The position numbers and the translations under genes were made by a program. From Chara braunii (taxonomy: Eukaryota; Streptophyta; Charophyceae; Charales; Characeae): a stretch of 23,818 nucleotides of DNA. Below are positions 1 through 8,516 of this stretch, one piece after another. How positions within the stretch are numbered: position 1 is the first letter of the stretch; the number at the start of each line of letters is the position of its first letter. Under the pieces are notes generated by a model, which saw only the letters and a program-made list of their open reading frames with translations, did no database searches and was not told the origin of the DNA. The stretch is taken from NCBI GenBank assembly GCA_003427395.1, contig BFEA01000257.1, positions 1,344,549 to 1,368,366 on the forward strand, in the 5' to 3' direction.

Positions 1-771
1 GTCCCGCACTGTGACAACCCACGAACAGAGGAGCCGTCGGCACTTGCCGCACGCATTGAAAAAAAAAAAAAAAAAAAAACAACCAAAAAAAAAAACAAAA
101 ACATGAAATAAAATTACATGAAAAAAAAAAAAAAACTCAATCGCATTCCTCGGGCCAAAAGACACATGTGACAAGACGCGCAATCGCGGCTCGGCACAGC
201 CTTCCGACTGCGTGACAGAGAAAACCAACGACGGTTCTCCGTCCACGCCCGTCGCCAGCGTTACGTCGAGCAACTTTTTTCCTGGTGGTCAGTCTATTTT
301 TTTTTTTTTTGCTATTCTCGTTGTCGACACCTTTGTGTTTTTGAGCCTGTTGTCGTCCTCGTCGCCTCCGGCACACCCTGCTGCGCAGCGCAGAGGACGA
401 GATCGTGCACACACCACGGACCCGTTCGCAAGCTATTACAGGTGGCGATGCGCACCCTGTCAACGACCACCTTTCGGAGTCGCTCCGCGCCGCAACCGGA
501 CCACACCTCCCGCCACGAGCACAAGTGCGCCGTGCGGGAGGGGAAGAGGGGGGCTGGGCTAGGGGGGGGGGGAAGCGATCCCGACCATGAGGACGCTTGG
601 CGGCCCTACAAGAACGCCGTGCGCCGCCGCAACCCATGCAGTCACGACATCATACTGGTTCACTACTGCGGGCCAAAGAAAGGTGAAATGACGTCGTTTG
701 CGCCGCCGTTGCCACGCAGTAGTGAATTGCATTGCTGGGAACTTAAGAGCACAATTTTTCCAACACACACT
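1..771. other. Gene-free left edge with homopolymer runs
   Basis: No recognisable gene. The stretch has A-runs at about 58-80 and 122-135, a T-run at about 297-312, and G-rich DNA at 536-575. Open frames here exist on both strands and look like random GC-rich translations with no motif. It probably lies in or beyond the 3' part of retrotransposon G, because G's coding sequence runs leftwards to about 1014, but no LTR boundary or polypurine tract could be identified. Confidence 0.5.
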
Positions 772-859
772 TGTTGGAAATGTGTTGGAAACATGTTGGA
801 CCAATGTTGAACGCATGTTGAAAACATGTTGGCCGCATGTTGGTAAACAGTTGAAAACA
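772..859. repeat. Degenerate 11-bp minisatellite (TGTTG units)
   Basis: Eight consecutive units start at 772, 783, 794, 805, 816, 827, 838 and 850. Six are exactly 11 bp, then one of 12 and one of 10. Nearly all start TGTTG followed by a variable six-base tail such as GAAACA, GACCAA or GCCGCA. More diverged units with the same 11-bp spacing seem to continue at about 907-963 after a gap. The constant half and variable half make this more regular than simple sequence. Confidence 0.85.
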
Positions 860-906
860 TGGACCCGACCCTCCTAAACGGTTGGACACATCATTTCATG
901 GAGTTC

Positions 907-963
907 CAATGCTGGTCCAGTGTTGGGCCCAAGTTGAAAACTTGATGAAATTTTGCCACAATT
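907..963. repeat. Diverged continuation of the 11-bp minisatellite
   Basis: After roughly 45 bases, steps of 11 can again be read: TGCTGGTCCAG, TGTTGGGCCCA, AGTTGAAAACT, TGATGAAATTT, TGCCACAATTT. The match to the TGTTG unit fades to the right. This is probably the eroded end of the same array. Confidence 0.5.
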
Positions 964-1013
964 TTTCTGTTGTACACGTGTCATTGCCATGACGCGTGTC
1001 CATCAATCATACA

Positions 1014-1407
1014 TCAGTGAGCGCCAGGGAGGGGAAAGGGGAGATGGTACATGGAGGCATGGCGAGGGGGAGGGTTGATGGGTAGTGGGGGAAGGAAGCT
1101 TTTCATTCCGGCCACCGTCATTGGGAGTTCCTGGTAGTGAACAGTTCGGTGAAAACGGGGGAATCGGTTGCCAGTGTGCAGGAGGGATGCGAGGTAATCA
1201 GGGTAGAGGGTGGTAAAGGTTCGGAAAAGCGCCGCGCGGAAGTGATCGTGGTTCGTGCATGCGGGGATAGTCCCCGTAATCATGCAGTATACCTCGATCA
1301 TATTGTGGCCTTGCCACGCGGCACTAAGGAGAAGGACATGGAGGCAGAAGACAGGGAGGGCGCATTGGGTGGAAGGGTGGGGATGAACAGTGACAGCGAG
1401 GCGGGTA
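1014..1407 (-). pseudogene. Left fragment of retrotransposon G's downstream ORF, cut off by R1
   Basis: This minus-strand open frame enters from R1 at about 1411 and runs about 130 codons to a stop at 1014. Its first residues in a plain translation come from R1 and are artefactual. When R1 (1412-6850) and one target copy are removed, the frame joins the minus-strand frame at about 6855-6935 without a shift, reading ...FRFFY then ATRLAV.... So this is probably the C-terminal part of the ORF that follows integrase in G. The protein resembles nothing I recognise. It has a hydrophobic stretch (VFCLHVLLLSAAW) and a mixed segment with several His and Phe, then a Pro-rich tail. Function unknown. The junction is seen directly; membership of G is inferred. 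Confidence 0.55.
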
Positions 1408-1411
1408 GCGT
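1408..1411. repeat. Target-site copy left of R1 (GCGT)
   Basis: The four bases before the TGTCG start of R1 are GCGT; the four after its right end (6851-6854) are ACGT. Three of four match, consistent with an old 4-bp target duplication. R2 has the same arrangement with a perfect GCGT pair. Confidence 0.5.
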
Positions 1412-2022
1412 TGTCGAGCGCATCGGTCCGGCACCGCACAAGGGGAGCGCAGGACCCTCTCGGCCGCGTCACGCAGGAGTTGGTCTAAATCCTCGTCGCG
1501 AATATACATGGAGCTTTCGCAAGCCGCTCCGGCCGAGTGCGCCAGCCATACCTCTCGCGAGCCCCTATGACAGGACAGGGCCTACGCGAGGCACGACTTA
1601 CCTCCACCTTACGGGAGCTGTCACCTCCCTTCGGTGGGCGTATCCCCGCCGAGCTACTAGTCCACAGTACGAAAACTGATCAGCTGCAATCGCAGAAAGG
1701 GACCAGCCGAGGGTTTTTCTCGTTCGCTGTAGCATAGGGGGTACACGCGGTATTACGCCTCTATCGAACCCGCACGCGAATCTGCATCTTGGGGGGCTGA
1801 AGTCCCAAGCGCGACCCGTCGTCGGTCGACTAGGACGCATCCCACACACCACGCGCACACCACTCTAAGCACATAAAAACAAAAATACACACACATACGC
1901 ACGTACATATACAAATACATAACGCCACAAAACAAACATCGCGACAACCCTCCTAGTCCCTTAGTACCCATCCCATAACTTTCTGACGCGGAAATCAGAT
2001 AGGCGTCGCGCGCGAGACTCAG

Positions 2023-2028
2023 TATAAA
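2023..2028 (+). promoter_or_regulatory. Conserved TATAAA in R1
   Basis: TATAAA is followed by CCGCGCGGACGCAGGG. The same box and following GC-rich block occur in R2 at 12510. It lies about 610 bp from the left end of the element. As a core promoter it would drive rightward transcription through the repeats and stem-loop array. Promoter activity is inferred from position and conservation only. Confidence 0.5.
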
Positions 2029-2153
2029 CCGCGCGGACGCAGGGTTAACTCACATCGACTCGCAATGCATACGTACACAAACGATCGCAATGATGGCGTA
2101 CTATGCAGTACCCATACTTATGCGGTCCTCGTTAATCCCGAGGGTCGCATTCG

Positions 2154-2169
2154 ACACTCAAGTGTCGGC
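2154..2169. repeat. 16-bp palindrome in R1
   Basis: CGACACT-CA-AGTGTCG is near-continuously self-complementary. R2 keeps GACACTCAAGTGT at the matching place (about 12640), then has its own larger hairpin. Confidence 0.6.
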
Positions 2170-2915
2170 TGACACGCGCCTTGAGGGTTAATCTCTCGAC
2201 GCTGGACAACCATCAAGTGCGGTTGAGAACCACACCCTCTTCTGCACCCTGCGGAGAGTGGGTGGTACACATGTTCATACCTGTGGTGGCAATCGTCTCT
2301 TATTGCCCTGGAGACCAACTCCATCATCTAGGGTCTGGGGAGAAGTCGAGGGTTTTGACTTTGACGACTGCCACGGACTACGACGTCCAACCATAGAAAT
2401 CTAAAAAGCAAAGGATAACAGGGGATCTCCCTCTTCTCTCAACCACACGATCTGTTTAACCCTTACGCGTGGTCCCAATAGACCGCGCGAAACACTCAAG
2501 TCATAAGTATATACATACGTAAATAAGGTTATTAATATAGGACGATCACTTCTCACAGTCATAGTGAGCCTCCTCTCAGCCATATACATATGCATGTGAA
2601 CGAAGCAGTCAAATCCAAAGTCCGAATCACCAAACATACCTGCAATCACATCAAAGATCCAACCGAAAAGTCCATACACTACACGGGGTCAACTTCAACC
2701 ATTCTCTGCACCCACACCCCTTGCTTTTAGCCATACAAGCCTCACTCTTGTGCAACTCCTCAAAATAAAATGCTCAGTACTTTTCTTTAAATGGCCATTC
2801 AAAATAAAGTCCGGGTGAAAACACAATAAAATAATTCACAAGGCTAAAACCTTTAGGTTGAGTGGCAAGGGTGGATTGGAGTTGAGTCGTAAACCGACGA
2901 ATCGGCAAGTGACCA

Positions 2916-2930
2916 GTTATCAGTGATAAC
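2916..2930. repeat. Conserved 15-bp palindrome GTTATCAGTGATAAC
   Basis: Perfect 7+1+7 inverted repeat, identical in R2 at 13416-13430 although the flanks differ. A second palindrome follows eight bases later at 2938-2952: GATCCT/AGGATC in R1 and GATCC/GGATC in R2. Purpose unknown; it could be a protein-binding site or a small RNA hairpin. Confidence 0.7.
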
Positions 2931-3195
2931 AGAAGATGATCCTTGTAGGATCAAGATGAATCTAGCCCAAATCCTGAATCAATCGATCAAGAAGACCTGT
3001 AACACAAGACATGTCAATCCCCAAGCTAAATTTATAATCTATGGAGAATAGTCCCCATATCATGATCTGACTCTAATCATCCTAATTACCTAAGCCTAAG
3101 TCTACCTCCAAGTAAGTGTCAAAAGAAAGGTAGACCCTGGCAGAATCTCCTCTGTATAGAGAGGATTTCCCAGAATTGTCACCTGTTAAAATATT

Positions 3196-3520
3196 ATCTA
3201 ACTCCTCTAAACTAAGAAAATTTCGGCAGCGCATCCCGTAGGAAAAGTGTCTTTCCAGAAATTATACAAAGCTAAGTTCAGAATCTACAGTGACTTTGAC
3301 TTTTCAAAGTCTAATTTTGTCTAACTCCCTCAATTAACAAAAAATTGGGCAGCACTCTTTTTAGAAAAGGAGCTATTCCAGATTTTTACTAAGCCAAAAA
3401 GTCAAAAAAGTTAGACCCTAAAAAAAACAAAGTCTGATTAACTTCTTGGTTTTGTAGAAATTTCGGCAACTCTTCCCGTAGAGAAAATGACTTACCAAGA
3501 TTTATACAAGGCCAAGTATA
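3196..3520. repeat. Three degenerate ~120-bp tandem units in R1
   Basis: Units begin near 3196, 3321 and 3436. Each starts with an AACTCC- or AACTTCTT-like motif, then about 15 bases later AAATTTCGGC or AAATTGGGCAGC, then a CCCGTAGGAAAAG-like stretch, then ATTTATACAA-GCCAAG. R2 has five units of the same family at 13699-14270. An AGTGACTTTGACTTTTCAAAGTC stretch between the first two units contains a perfect 8-bp inverted repeat. Confidence 0.75.
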
Positions 3521-3799
3521 ACAAAAGATCCCAGAAAATGCAGAAATTGACATAAGAAAAAAACTTAGCTCAGAAAATGCAGGAATTGAAACTAACTCTT
3601 ATGGCTCTAGCACATGGCGAGCAACTAGTGCAACTACCTATCAACTTGAAACTCAAACTAAGTAGTAGCCTCACTCAGTCACATGCAGGCCAAGCCACAA
3701 AGGTAAGTACTCTCACCATCCCCAGGTCAATCTGGACAAACAATAGTTCGTAGTCTTTCAATGATTTATCCCTTTACCCCCAGCTTACATAGGGCATAA

Positions 3800-4456
3800 A
3801 GCTAGACCACCCTAACTTATGGAACATGTCTAGCTCAGCCATAGAGTATACACAAACACAGAGCACACCAACTTTTATCTTCTTTGAGCATATGACTAGG
3901 CCACCCTAGTCGCCCCGAACTGTTTAAATATCCAGAATTTATATAATTATCTGCATTTAGTCTTTTGAGGTAGCATATAACTGAGCTGATCATCTTTAGC
4001 TCAAGACTCAGTCTGCCCCTTTGTGCCACAAGTTTATTCTTAATTAGTACTCTCTTCAGTTGGTGATAGGCTATAGTCAGACCACCCAAACTTATGGAAC
4101 CCTGTCTGACTAGCCTGTTCATCGATAGAATAATAGTGAAGTATAGTCAAATTATATCATTTTGGTTCCAGCATGTGCATGGCATTGGACCAAGACCACC
4201 CAAACTTATGGAACTTGTCTGGTCCTTTGCCTGGTTCATTCTCTTAAAGCCAAAGCAAAAAGAAACTCACAAAAACCCAAAGAAAACAAGGTCGCCAGAC
4301 TACCCAACTTATGGATTTGACTGGCTCCTAAAAAGTCAACCACAAGCAACCCTCGCAAGTCAGAGCAGCTAGACTACCCAAACTTATGGATTTGACTGAC
4401 TCTCCATATAATCCAAAAATAAACACAACACTAAGCCTTCCCAAACTTATGGAACT
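3800..4456. repeat. R1 stem-loop array with a constant loop and different stems
   Basis: Six copies of a 18-20-base core close to CACCCAAACTTATGGAAC sit at 3808, 4083, 4197, 4301, ~4375 and ~4438. The flanks are complementary and differ between copies. Examples are AGCTAGAC/GTCTAGCT (3800-3807 with 3828-3835), TAGTCAGAC/GTCTGACTA (4074-4082 with 4104-4112), GGACC-A-AGAC/GTCTGGTCC (4187-4196 with 4217-4225) and GCCAGAC/GACTGGC (one mismatch; 4294-4300 with 4319-4325). The last two copies have weak pairing. A seventh locus (3894-3911) has only the palindrome GACTAGG-CCAC-CCTAGTC, with no core. Spacing is irregular, from about 75 to 275 bp between cores. Confidence 0.85.
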
Positions 4457-4729
4457 GGCCCAGCTTTGGTTGACCCAGTCAAACTCAGGCAATACTGCCT
4501 TTCTCCCTGCCTTCCCCCAGATGCAACCCCACAATCTGCTTTCAGGCAAACAACAAAGTTGAAACTGATTTCACACACACATTCCTTTACTTAGTCTGGA
4601 TTATGTCATGAAATGCAAACTGAAAGTCAAAATAGGGGGACAGGCAACATGCTCAGTCAAAACATAGCAAGGAATACAAATAGGGGCTATAACTGGGTTT
4701 ATAGAGGGAAAGCAATAGTTACCTCTCAG

Positions 4730-4849
4730 TTCCCTGCCTCCAGAACTCCTCCTGAGTTCCGACAGAGCTCCCACAATCGGTGGACTGACTCCCCACAGAG
4801 TCTTGCTGCGGTCCTACGGGTTGCAATCCCGCCTACCGCCTTCCTCTCA
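4730..4849. repeat. Conserved block shared by R1 and R2
   Basis: From TTCCCTGCCTCC to CGCCTTCCTCTC this block differs from R2 15550-15668 at about 12 of 119 positions by hand count, without gaps. The DNA on both sides is far more diverged. It contains GGGTTGCAATCCC, a stem-loop. Selection or recent conversion could explain the excess conservation. Confidence 0.65.
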
Positions 4850-5154
4850 GATTGAGACTAGACTTAAGAGTAAGAAGGGCAGAAGATAAGGGGTTTCAAG
4901 CGCTCGATATACATTGAGGGACAAACTCAACTCTCAGGAGAGGGCCTTGATACCTTCACTCGCCTGAGGGTCCCGCAATGATGGCCAAATAGTAGCAGCT
5001 TGGCCATCTTATGAAGTCAAACTGCCGAAATCAATCACCCAATGACCTCCTAATCCGCAGCACTAACCCCTACTTGTCCAATCTGATCATTCCTTTGAAT
5101 CCCAGCACCTCCATTTAGCCCAATCATTGCTGCACCACAGCTTGTATCCGTCTT

Positions 5155-5515
5155 TAAACGCAGCAGCAGTGCTCAGCGGCGGTCAATGACAATAGCATCA
5201 GTCACCAGCGGTGGCCAACAACAGTAGCAGTCCGTGCCCAGCCCGCAGCCGCAACAGCTTGTGCACAATATGCGGTAACCAGTAACAGCGGTAGTCCGTG
5301 TCCAGACGCAGCAGACAGCAGCAGCAGTATGCGCGCAGTACACGACAACCAACAACAGGCAATGGCTCGCGCACAGTCAACCATGGCGACAACTGCAATA
5401 CACAATTGTGGCCAGCAGCAACCAGCAACAGTTAGTAGCAGCCGACACTACTCAACAACAGCCAGTGGCAACAACAATAACAACAGCAACCTTCCTTCGC
5501 GGAGTTACCCCCAAC
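5155..5515. repeat. CAG/CAA-rich low-complexity segment of R1
   Basis: The plus strand is packed with CAG, CAA and AAC triplets, including loosely repeated blocks such as AACAGTAGCAGTCCGTGCCCAG and AACAGCGGTAGTCCGTGTCCAG (shown only as similar motifs). Frames opened by it are short and differ in every phase, so it is not treated as a polyglutamine gene. Confidence 0.6.
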
Positions 5516-6821
5516 CATAGCAGTCGCACTGCCTTCAGATGCCGATTTTGCAGGCTAACAATACCGCAGAACACCCGGGTCACAGGCTACCGTCCCCGTA
5601 GACCGCCGTAAGAACCAGGTACGTGCCTCGACTCCTCTTCCCTTCTCCCACATGTATTAGGCCGCCTATATGGCTTTGTATGTCCAAGCGTTATTGATAC
5701 GGGCCACAGTCATAACTAAGACGAAGAGCCTGAGCTACGTCTCCTTGCCCGCGCCTGACTCCTCTCTCCGCCATCTCTGTCTCATATGCACCGCGCCTGT
5801 CTTCACGTCTAGATTCACTCACATTTTATTTTCCCCCTACCACTCTCATACTTAACTCCGCTCACTCATTGTTGTTTTCTCGTTGGCTTCGCTGTCCGTC
5901 TAACTTCCCGCGGATCTCCTTGTCCGCCAGCCCGTTCGTCGCTTCCTCCTACACTGCCAGGCTCCGCCCGCTGCCCCGGCTTACACTCCTCGCCCTCCGC
6001 CTATCACTCCCTGGCTCACCTTGCTATCCTAGTGCCTGTCACTCACTGCGCTATCACTCAGCCTGTTGCTGCGCAGCGCTGCCCGGCCCGCCCCCTTGTA
6101 CCCCTGACCGACTGAATTGGGTCCAGTTTACCTACTTACGGGTCCCAGCGGGGCATGCTCACACTTGAACCTCTCGCGGCAGACTCAAGGCTGGTGGGCG
6201 GTGCCCCCACGGCGGGTCCCTTCATCTGGAATCAAGCACCGGTCTGTATTCCAACGGCTCCATGGTATACCCACTAAGCCAGACCCGTCAACCTCACTGC
6301 GGGTCTTGAACTCAATCACCAAGTAAAGGCGAAAATTAAGGTAGTGAACCCGGGGTTGTTGCGTCGCCAACCTACGATACGACACGCCCCTAAGCCATGA
6401 AGGGCCATGCCTTGCCGTCAACTCTCTACGCCCGTCGAGCTCCCACCTCTACCACGTGGAGGTCAGGCGCGTGTTCTATCCCTTGTGCACTCTATTTACC
6501 ACACGAAAATCGAACCTTAGTTGAGGCCGATCTCCACACACGTGCGCCTGTCTTGGTTAAACGTACCAAGTAACAAAAATATATCCTTTAATCCTAGTTT
6601 AATCATAAATAAATAAATATCTGGTCAATAACTACGCCAACTTTCACAATCATCAATAAAAAATAAAAGGATCACGCGCGCCTTAACCTGCACGCCCACC
6701 CACTCTCTACTCTCGTCAACCATTCAGCCTAATCGTAAACCACAGACGCATCCGCGCCTCGCGCGGAATATTTAAACTTTAAACCAAACCTATCTTCTGT
6801 TGCATGCAAAAACCAGGGCAG

Positions 6822-6839
6822 ATACCCTTGTAAGGGTAT
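6822..6839. repeat. Perfect hairpin beside the right end of R1
   Basis: ATACCCTT-GT-AAGGGTAT is a perfect 8-bp inverted repeat with a two-base centre, ending 11 bp from the terminal CCGACA. The same 18 bases, at the same distance, occur in R2 (19251-19268). Conservation of a subterminal hairpin suggests a role in end recognition or in 3' end formation. Confidence 0.75.
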
Positions 6840-6850
6840 TCGCACCGACA

Positions 6851-6854
6851 ACGT
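6851..6854. repeat. Target-site copy right of R1 (ACGT)
   Basis: Partner of 1408-1411 (GCGT); one of four bases differs. Retrotransposon G resumes immediately to the right. Confidence 0.5.
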
Positions 6855-6934
6855 AGAAAAAGCGGAAGGTATGGATGAGGAAGGGATTGCTGGGGAAGGT
6901 GACGCGAGTGGTAATCTGGCGGAAAGAGAGGTGG

Positions 6935-7783
6935 TCAAGGGGACGGCGGAATAATGACCGGGGACGAAGCCCGATGCCCACCATCTGTACGTGGACGAAT
7001 TGGTGGACGGTCGGTGGTGGAGGGGGAGGGGGATCGGCTTCGTCGCGGCCTTGCCGGTGCAACCGAAGTCTCGGCAGCTGGGTCCCCATGTTCAGGCTTG
7101 GGCGGCTCCGGATCTCGCCTAGGATCGTCGAGGGTCCTCGGACCTGCTGCGCTGGCAAACTCCAGCTGTCGCTTTCCGGCCGCGATCTCCTCTCTCTTGC
7201 GCGCCGCCTCGGGGTCTTCCGCCTGTTCCGCTTCCGTTCGCTCGAGCTCCTCCGCGCACACCTCCTCCTCAAATCCTTCCCACTCTGACTCTTTTAGCTC
7301 CTCCTGATCGTCTTGTTCTTCTTCCTCCTCCTCCTCCTCACTTTGCTCCCCTTCGTTGTGCTCGCTAGAACTCCCCTCCTCGGGAGTTTCTTCCTTTGCG
7401 CCCTCTTCTTCAGCTTCTTCTTCTTCTTCCGAGCTTTCCTCTTCCGCTTCAATCTCTACCTCCTCGTTCTCGGAAGCCGTTCGATCTTGAAAGAAGGCAA
7501 GATCCACTATTTCGTACAGGCTCAGATAACCGCGCTGTGATGGTGGGTTGTGGCCGCTTCCTGGTTCCTCCAAGCACGCCGACCACTGAAGATATGGCGC
7601 CAAAGTCCGCGTGAGAACAAGTGGGACTGGGCTGTTGTCGCTCTGTGAGACGATCTCAAGTGGGAGATCGTCGGTCAGCTGCGCAAGGGGGACCGTTAGC
7701 TCTTGCACGATCAGTTGGCGATGGTCGGGCCGCACCGATCCGAAAAGGAATCCGAGTAGATCGCCTTCAATCCCGTTCTCCAC
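6935..7783 (-). CDS. Acidic part of the ORF downstream of integrase (282 codons open)
   Basis: This is the longest undamaged frame of G's extra ORF. Residues 1-110 are an ordinary mixed sequence (GDLLGFLFGSVRPDHRQLIV...). About 115-200 is strongly acidic, with Glu runs such as EEEEEEEEQDDQEE, and is likely disordered or coiled. After that come a basic Arg/Pro/Ser-rich tail (RPRRSRSPSPS) and a stop at 6935. The Met at 7783 is probably not the true start: the frame joins by a shift with coding sequence to the right (7784-8516). An alternative minus frame across 6855-6990 continues leftwards into the fragment at 1014-1407, so the true C-terminus is uncertain. No enzyme, membrane or envelope signature is visible. 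Function unknown; acidic tails often bind histones, but that is speculation. Confidence 0.6.
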   Translation of the reverse strand: MENGIEGDLLGFLFGSVRPDHRQLIVQELTVPLAQLTDDLPLEIVSQSDNSPVPLVLTRTLAPYLQWSACLEEPGSGHNPPSQRGYLSLYEIVDLAFFQDRTASENEEVEIEAEEESSEEEEEAEEEGAKEETPEEGSSSEHNEGEQSEEEEEEEEQDDQEELKESEWEGFEEEVCAEELERTEAEQAEDPEAARKREEIAAGKRQLEFASAAGPRTLDDPRRDPEPPKPEHGDPAAETSVAPARPRRSRSPSPSTTDRPPIRPRTDGGHRASSPVIIPPSP

Positions 7784-8516
7784 GCCTGGATGATAAGCAA
7801 CTCAAGGTACTCAGCCCACTGGCGGTGATCCTTGTGCCACGTCCACGTGATCCTCACCCCGACCAGACACACCGACAAATCGGTCAAATGCTCTCGCCAA
7901 CGCCTCCACTGCTGGGGATCAAGGAGGGGGACAACGAGTGATTCCAGACAAAAGGAGAGATGTGGATGAACTCCGGATTGCCAGAAGGTGGGAAAGAATG
8001 AAGGAAGGTTGAAGGTAGAGATTGGGGACGGGTTCATTGGGGATGTTGGAAGGGGATGAGTTCAGGAAGCACCACCGCCGGCTCGTGCTGGAAAGCTCAG
8101 ATCCCGTCGAGGTCGACGTCGTCTGTGGGGAAAAGATTATCCCCGTGGGGCGTGAGCCAATTATTCCACTCTGACGCCAACTGCTGCGCCCACAACCGAA
8201 GCGTCGTCTTGATAGCCGTATGCCGCAGCGGGCTGATGGTACTGATATCGCCGCTGAAGGCGACAACCGTAGACACGTGGCTGATTTCAGGGGCTGATCG
8301 TCGATGAACCGCTACCGCCTCTGCCAAAACAACCGCTCGGGGACTGCCTGCAAATCGAAACTCAGGTGCTACGTACACTCCCTCAGCACAGAAGAATTGC
8401 GCGAGTCGTCGAAGATCCGGGCTGAGCCGCGGATGATGGACCTGTCGGATCGCCGAGATGTAGCACCGTGGCGTTAAGAGATGGTCGCCGAGGGCTCGCT
8501 CCGTGAAAAAGCTCAT
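7784..8516 (-). pseudogene. N-terminal part of the ORF downstream of integrase, frameshifted
   Basis: The start is the ATG at 8516-8514 (MSFFTERALGDHLL...). It overlaps the integrase stop as ATGA, which suggests translational coupling or reinitiation. The frame is open to 8097 (~139 codons; ends ...TDDVDLDGI). Coding character then moves to another frame around 8040-7720 (QQWRRWREHL, HRQWAEYLELLII), and near 7780 to the acidic frame. At least two shifts are therefore needed to read the whole. The product matches no family I know. It has several Trp-rich helical-looking stretches and no zinc finger, protease or membrane helix. A third ORF after integrase occurs in several plant Ty3/gypsy lineages and in env-carrying elements; nothing here looks like an envelope protein. 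Confidence 0.5.

Larger units (their letters stand above)
1412..6850 (+). mobile_element. R1: 5.4-kb non-coding element, possible giant solo LTR
   Basis: R1 starts TGTCGAGCGC and ends GCACCGACA, so it has a 5-bp terminal inverted repeat of TG...CA type. Its sequence recurs, diverged, in R2 (11923-19279). The first ~0.65 kb is the most similar, the middle is patchy, and the ends match again. Outside the element both flanks are retrotransposon G, and G's frame is restored on removal. No conserved ORF is shared by the two copies. Internal landmarks in order are a TATAAA (2023), palindromes, AATAAA-type motifs (~2760-2830), three ~120-bp repeats (3196-3520), a stem-loop array (3800-4460), a conserved block (4730-4849), CAG/CAA-rich DNA (5155-5510), and a terminal hairpin (6822). 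The termini and 4-bp target copies fit an LTR; a non-autonomous DNA transposon is the alternative. Confidence 0.8.

Noticed and set aside
1137-1679. Plus-strand ORF of 180 codons crossing the left end of R1
   Set aside because: It spans the G/R1 boundary, so it cannot be an ancestral gene; it is the shadow of GC-rich DNA.
2916-2930. tet operator from a vector (TATCAGTGATA)
   Set aside because: Only the palindromic centre is alike; both R copies carry it in native repeat context, with no vector sequence.
3800-4456. CRISPR-like array of repeats and spacers
   Set aside because: Spacing varies widely, flanks are complementary rather than unique spacers, and the surroundings are a eukaryotic retrotransposon.
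4804-4845. tRNA or tRNA-derived SINE (GGGTTGCAATCCC resembles a T arm)
   Set aside because: The B-box-like core differs at two central bases, and no A box, anticodon arm or acceptor stem could be folded around it.
5155-5515. Polyglutamine-coding exon
   Set aside because: Frames are short in every phase, are not conserved in R2, and no flanking coding sequence was seen.
6875-7288. Plus-strand ORFs opposite the acidic ORF
   Set aside because: Ser/Leu-rich translations are the complement of the Glu/Arg-rich minus-strand coding sequence.
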